7,373 bases of DNA. Source: an uncultured Porphyromonadaceae bacterium. Its GTDB lineage: Bacteria > Bacteroidota > Bacteroidia > Bacteroidales > CAMTPD01. The position numbers and the translations under genes were made by a program. Within the stretch, counting starts at the first letter, position 1; every line of letters begins with the position of its first letter. Location: contig CAMTPD010000058.1 of assembly GCA_947074265.1 (NCBI GenBank), positions 1-7,373 on the forward strand, in the 5' to 3' direction. A model generated the notes under the pieces. The model had not been told where the DNA came from. It searched no databases and worked only from the letters and a program-made list of their open reading frames with translations. Below are positions 6,469 through 7,373 of this stretch, in pieces.

Positions 6469-7373
6469 ATGAAATTACTACGAGTTTTATTTCAATCAAT
6501 GATTGCAGCAGCAAACATTTTCATTGTTATTTTGCTTACAGCTTCTGCATTTTCAGATAGAGTTTCTCCTAATTCAATGCTAATCTTTTCTTATTTTGGA
6601 TTGGCTTTTCCTATTCTTGTACTGATTAATTTTTGTTTTCTAGGATATTGGTTGTTCTTTAGAAAATGGAATATGCTTTTAATTCCTTTAGCCGGCTTTT
6701 TGTTGTCTATAAATGCTTTACAAATCTATTTCCCATTACATTTAAAAACAAAAACGATACCAGATCCTCATATAAAGGTGCTTTCTTATAACGTAATGAG
6801 TTTTGCATACAAAGATCATACTTCACAAAAGCAGAATCCAATTTTAGAATATATCGCAAAAAGTGATGCAGATATTGTTTGTTTGCAAGAGTATTGGGGA
6901 CCATTAAAAGGGTCGCATTTAAAACAAGCAGATATCAAAAATGCACTTAAAATGTATCCTTATTTTAAAGTTCTGTCATCACCTTCGGCAGGTAATGATC
7001 TTATTGGAATTGCAGTGTTTTCCAAGTATCCAATTCGCAGTGCTCGAAAAGTAAAATATGATAGTGCATATAACTTATCAGGTGTTTTCGAATTAGATGT
7101 AAAAGGGAAGAAAGTAACACTGATCAATAATCATTTGGAGTCTTTTAAATTGACACTGCAAGATAGGGAGGATTATGAGTCTTTTTTGAAAAGTTTAAAC
7201 TCGAATATGTTTGATGAATTAAAGTCGAGGTTACATGGTCGGTTAGGTCCTGCCTTCAGGCAGAGGGCTCATCAAGCGGAAGTGATTTCGAAAGAAATTC
7301 AAAAGGCAAAAGGTGATTATGTTGTCGTTTGCGGAGACTTTAATGACACACCAATATCTTATGTGCGACGTAC
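6469..7373 (+). CDS. Membrane-anchored endonuclease/exonuclease/phosphatase-family protein, 3' end missing
   Basis: The ATG lies 5 bp after the second rhomboid's stop, with AAAGG just upstream, and the frame stays open for 301 codons to the window end. Residues about 9-28, 38-63 and 68-90 are three hydrophobic segments. From about 100 an EEP (DNase I/exonuclease III-like) domain follows, probably outside the cytoplasm if the N-terminus is inside. Metal and catalytic motifs seen are the Asn of LSYNV (108), the Glu of CLQEYW (141), the His of NNHLES (222), and GDFNDTP (Asp290, Asn292). The final SDH-type histidine motif and perhaps 60 residues lie beyond the window. The family includes nucleases and phosphodiester or lipid phosphatases, so the substrate cannot be named. 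Truncation is due to the window end. It is probably co-transcribed with both rhomboids. Confidence 0.92.
   Translation, partial: MKLLRVLFQSMIAAANIFIVILLTASAFSDRVSPNSMLIFSYFGLAFPILVLINFCFLGYWLFFRKWNMLLIPLAGFLLSINALQIYFPLHLKTKTIPDPHIKVLSYNVMSFAYKDHTSQKQNPILEYIAKSDADIVCLQEYWGPLKGSHLKQADIKNALKMYPYFKVLSSPSAGNDLIGIAVFSKYPIRSARKVKYDSAYNLSGVFELDVKGKKVTLINNHLESFKLTLQDREDYESFLKSLNSNMFDELKSRLHGRLGPAFRQRAHQAEVISKEIQKAKGDYVVVCGDFNDTPISYVRR

Overview
The window looks like a short chromosomal contig from an AT-rich member of the Bacteroidota, most likely order Bacteroidales (Bacteroides, Parabacteroides or Dysgonomonas type). Three things point there. The protein sequences match that group: a zinc-finger-free topoisomerase I ending in GRFGP repeats, an ArgRS with a KMKSREG signature, and a rhomboid pair followed by a membrane-anchored EEP-fold enzyme. 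Start codons lack strong Shine-Dalgarno sequences. Upstream regions carry TAnnTTTG boxes, the -7 element of Bacteroidota promoters. Genus cannot be settled from the sequence alone.

Layout. Bases 1-48 are not genomic: they are the Illumina P7-side adapter, including an 8-base index, left on the contig end. From 49, topA is read on the + strand without its N-terminus, up to a strong terminator (2296-2331). It converges on argS (- strand, 2412-4205). The 135-bp gap between them holds the topA terminator, the argS terminator (2345-2377) and a perfect 9-bp inverted repeat with DnaA-box-like arms (2388-2407). Upstream of argS on the same strand is a HU-family DNA-binding protein gene (4327-4602), separated by its own terminator (4274-4306) and followed by a separate argS promoter. 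The 281-bp divergent region 4603-4883 holds the HU leader and promoter on the - strand and the promoter of a + strand operon.

The + operon contains an intact rhomboid protease (4884-5603), a second rhomboid with a soluble C-terminal tail (5614-6463), and a membrane protein with a C-terminal endonuclease/exonuclease/phosphatase domain (6469 to the window end, truncated). The gaps are 10 and 5 bp, so co-transcription is likely. The second rhomboid is split by a one-base shift at a run of seven T (5704-5710): its first transmembrane segment is in one frame and the rest in another.

How the genes relate. topA, argS and HU are housekeeping genes for DNA supercoiling, translation and nucleoid structure. 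The rhomboid-rhomboid-EEP operon is the only part that suggests a less well understood membrane function. I see no mobile element, CRISPR array, tRNA, rRNA or defence system. The points most worth checking are the adapter artefact, the frameshifted rhomboid, its GASA active-site variant, and the palindrome after argS.
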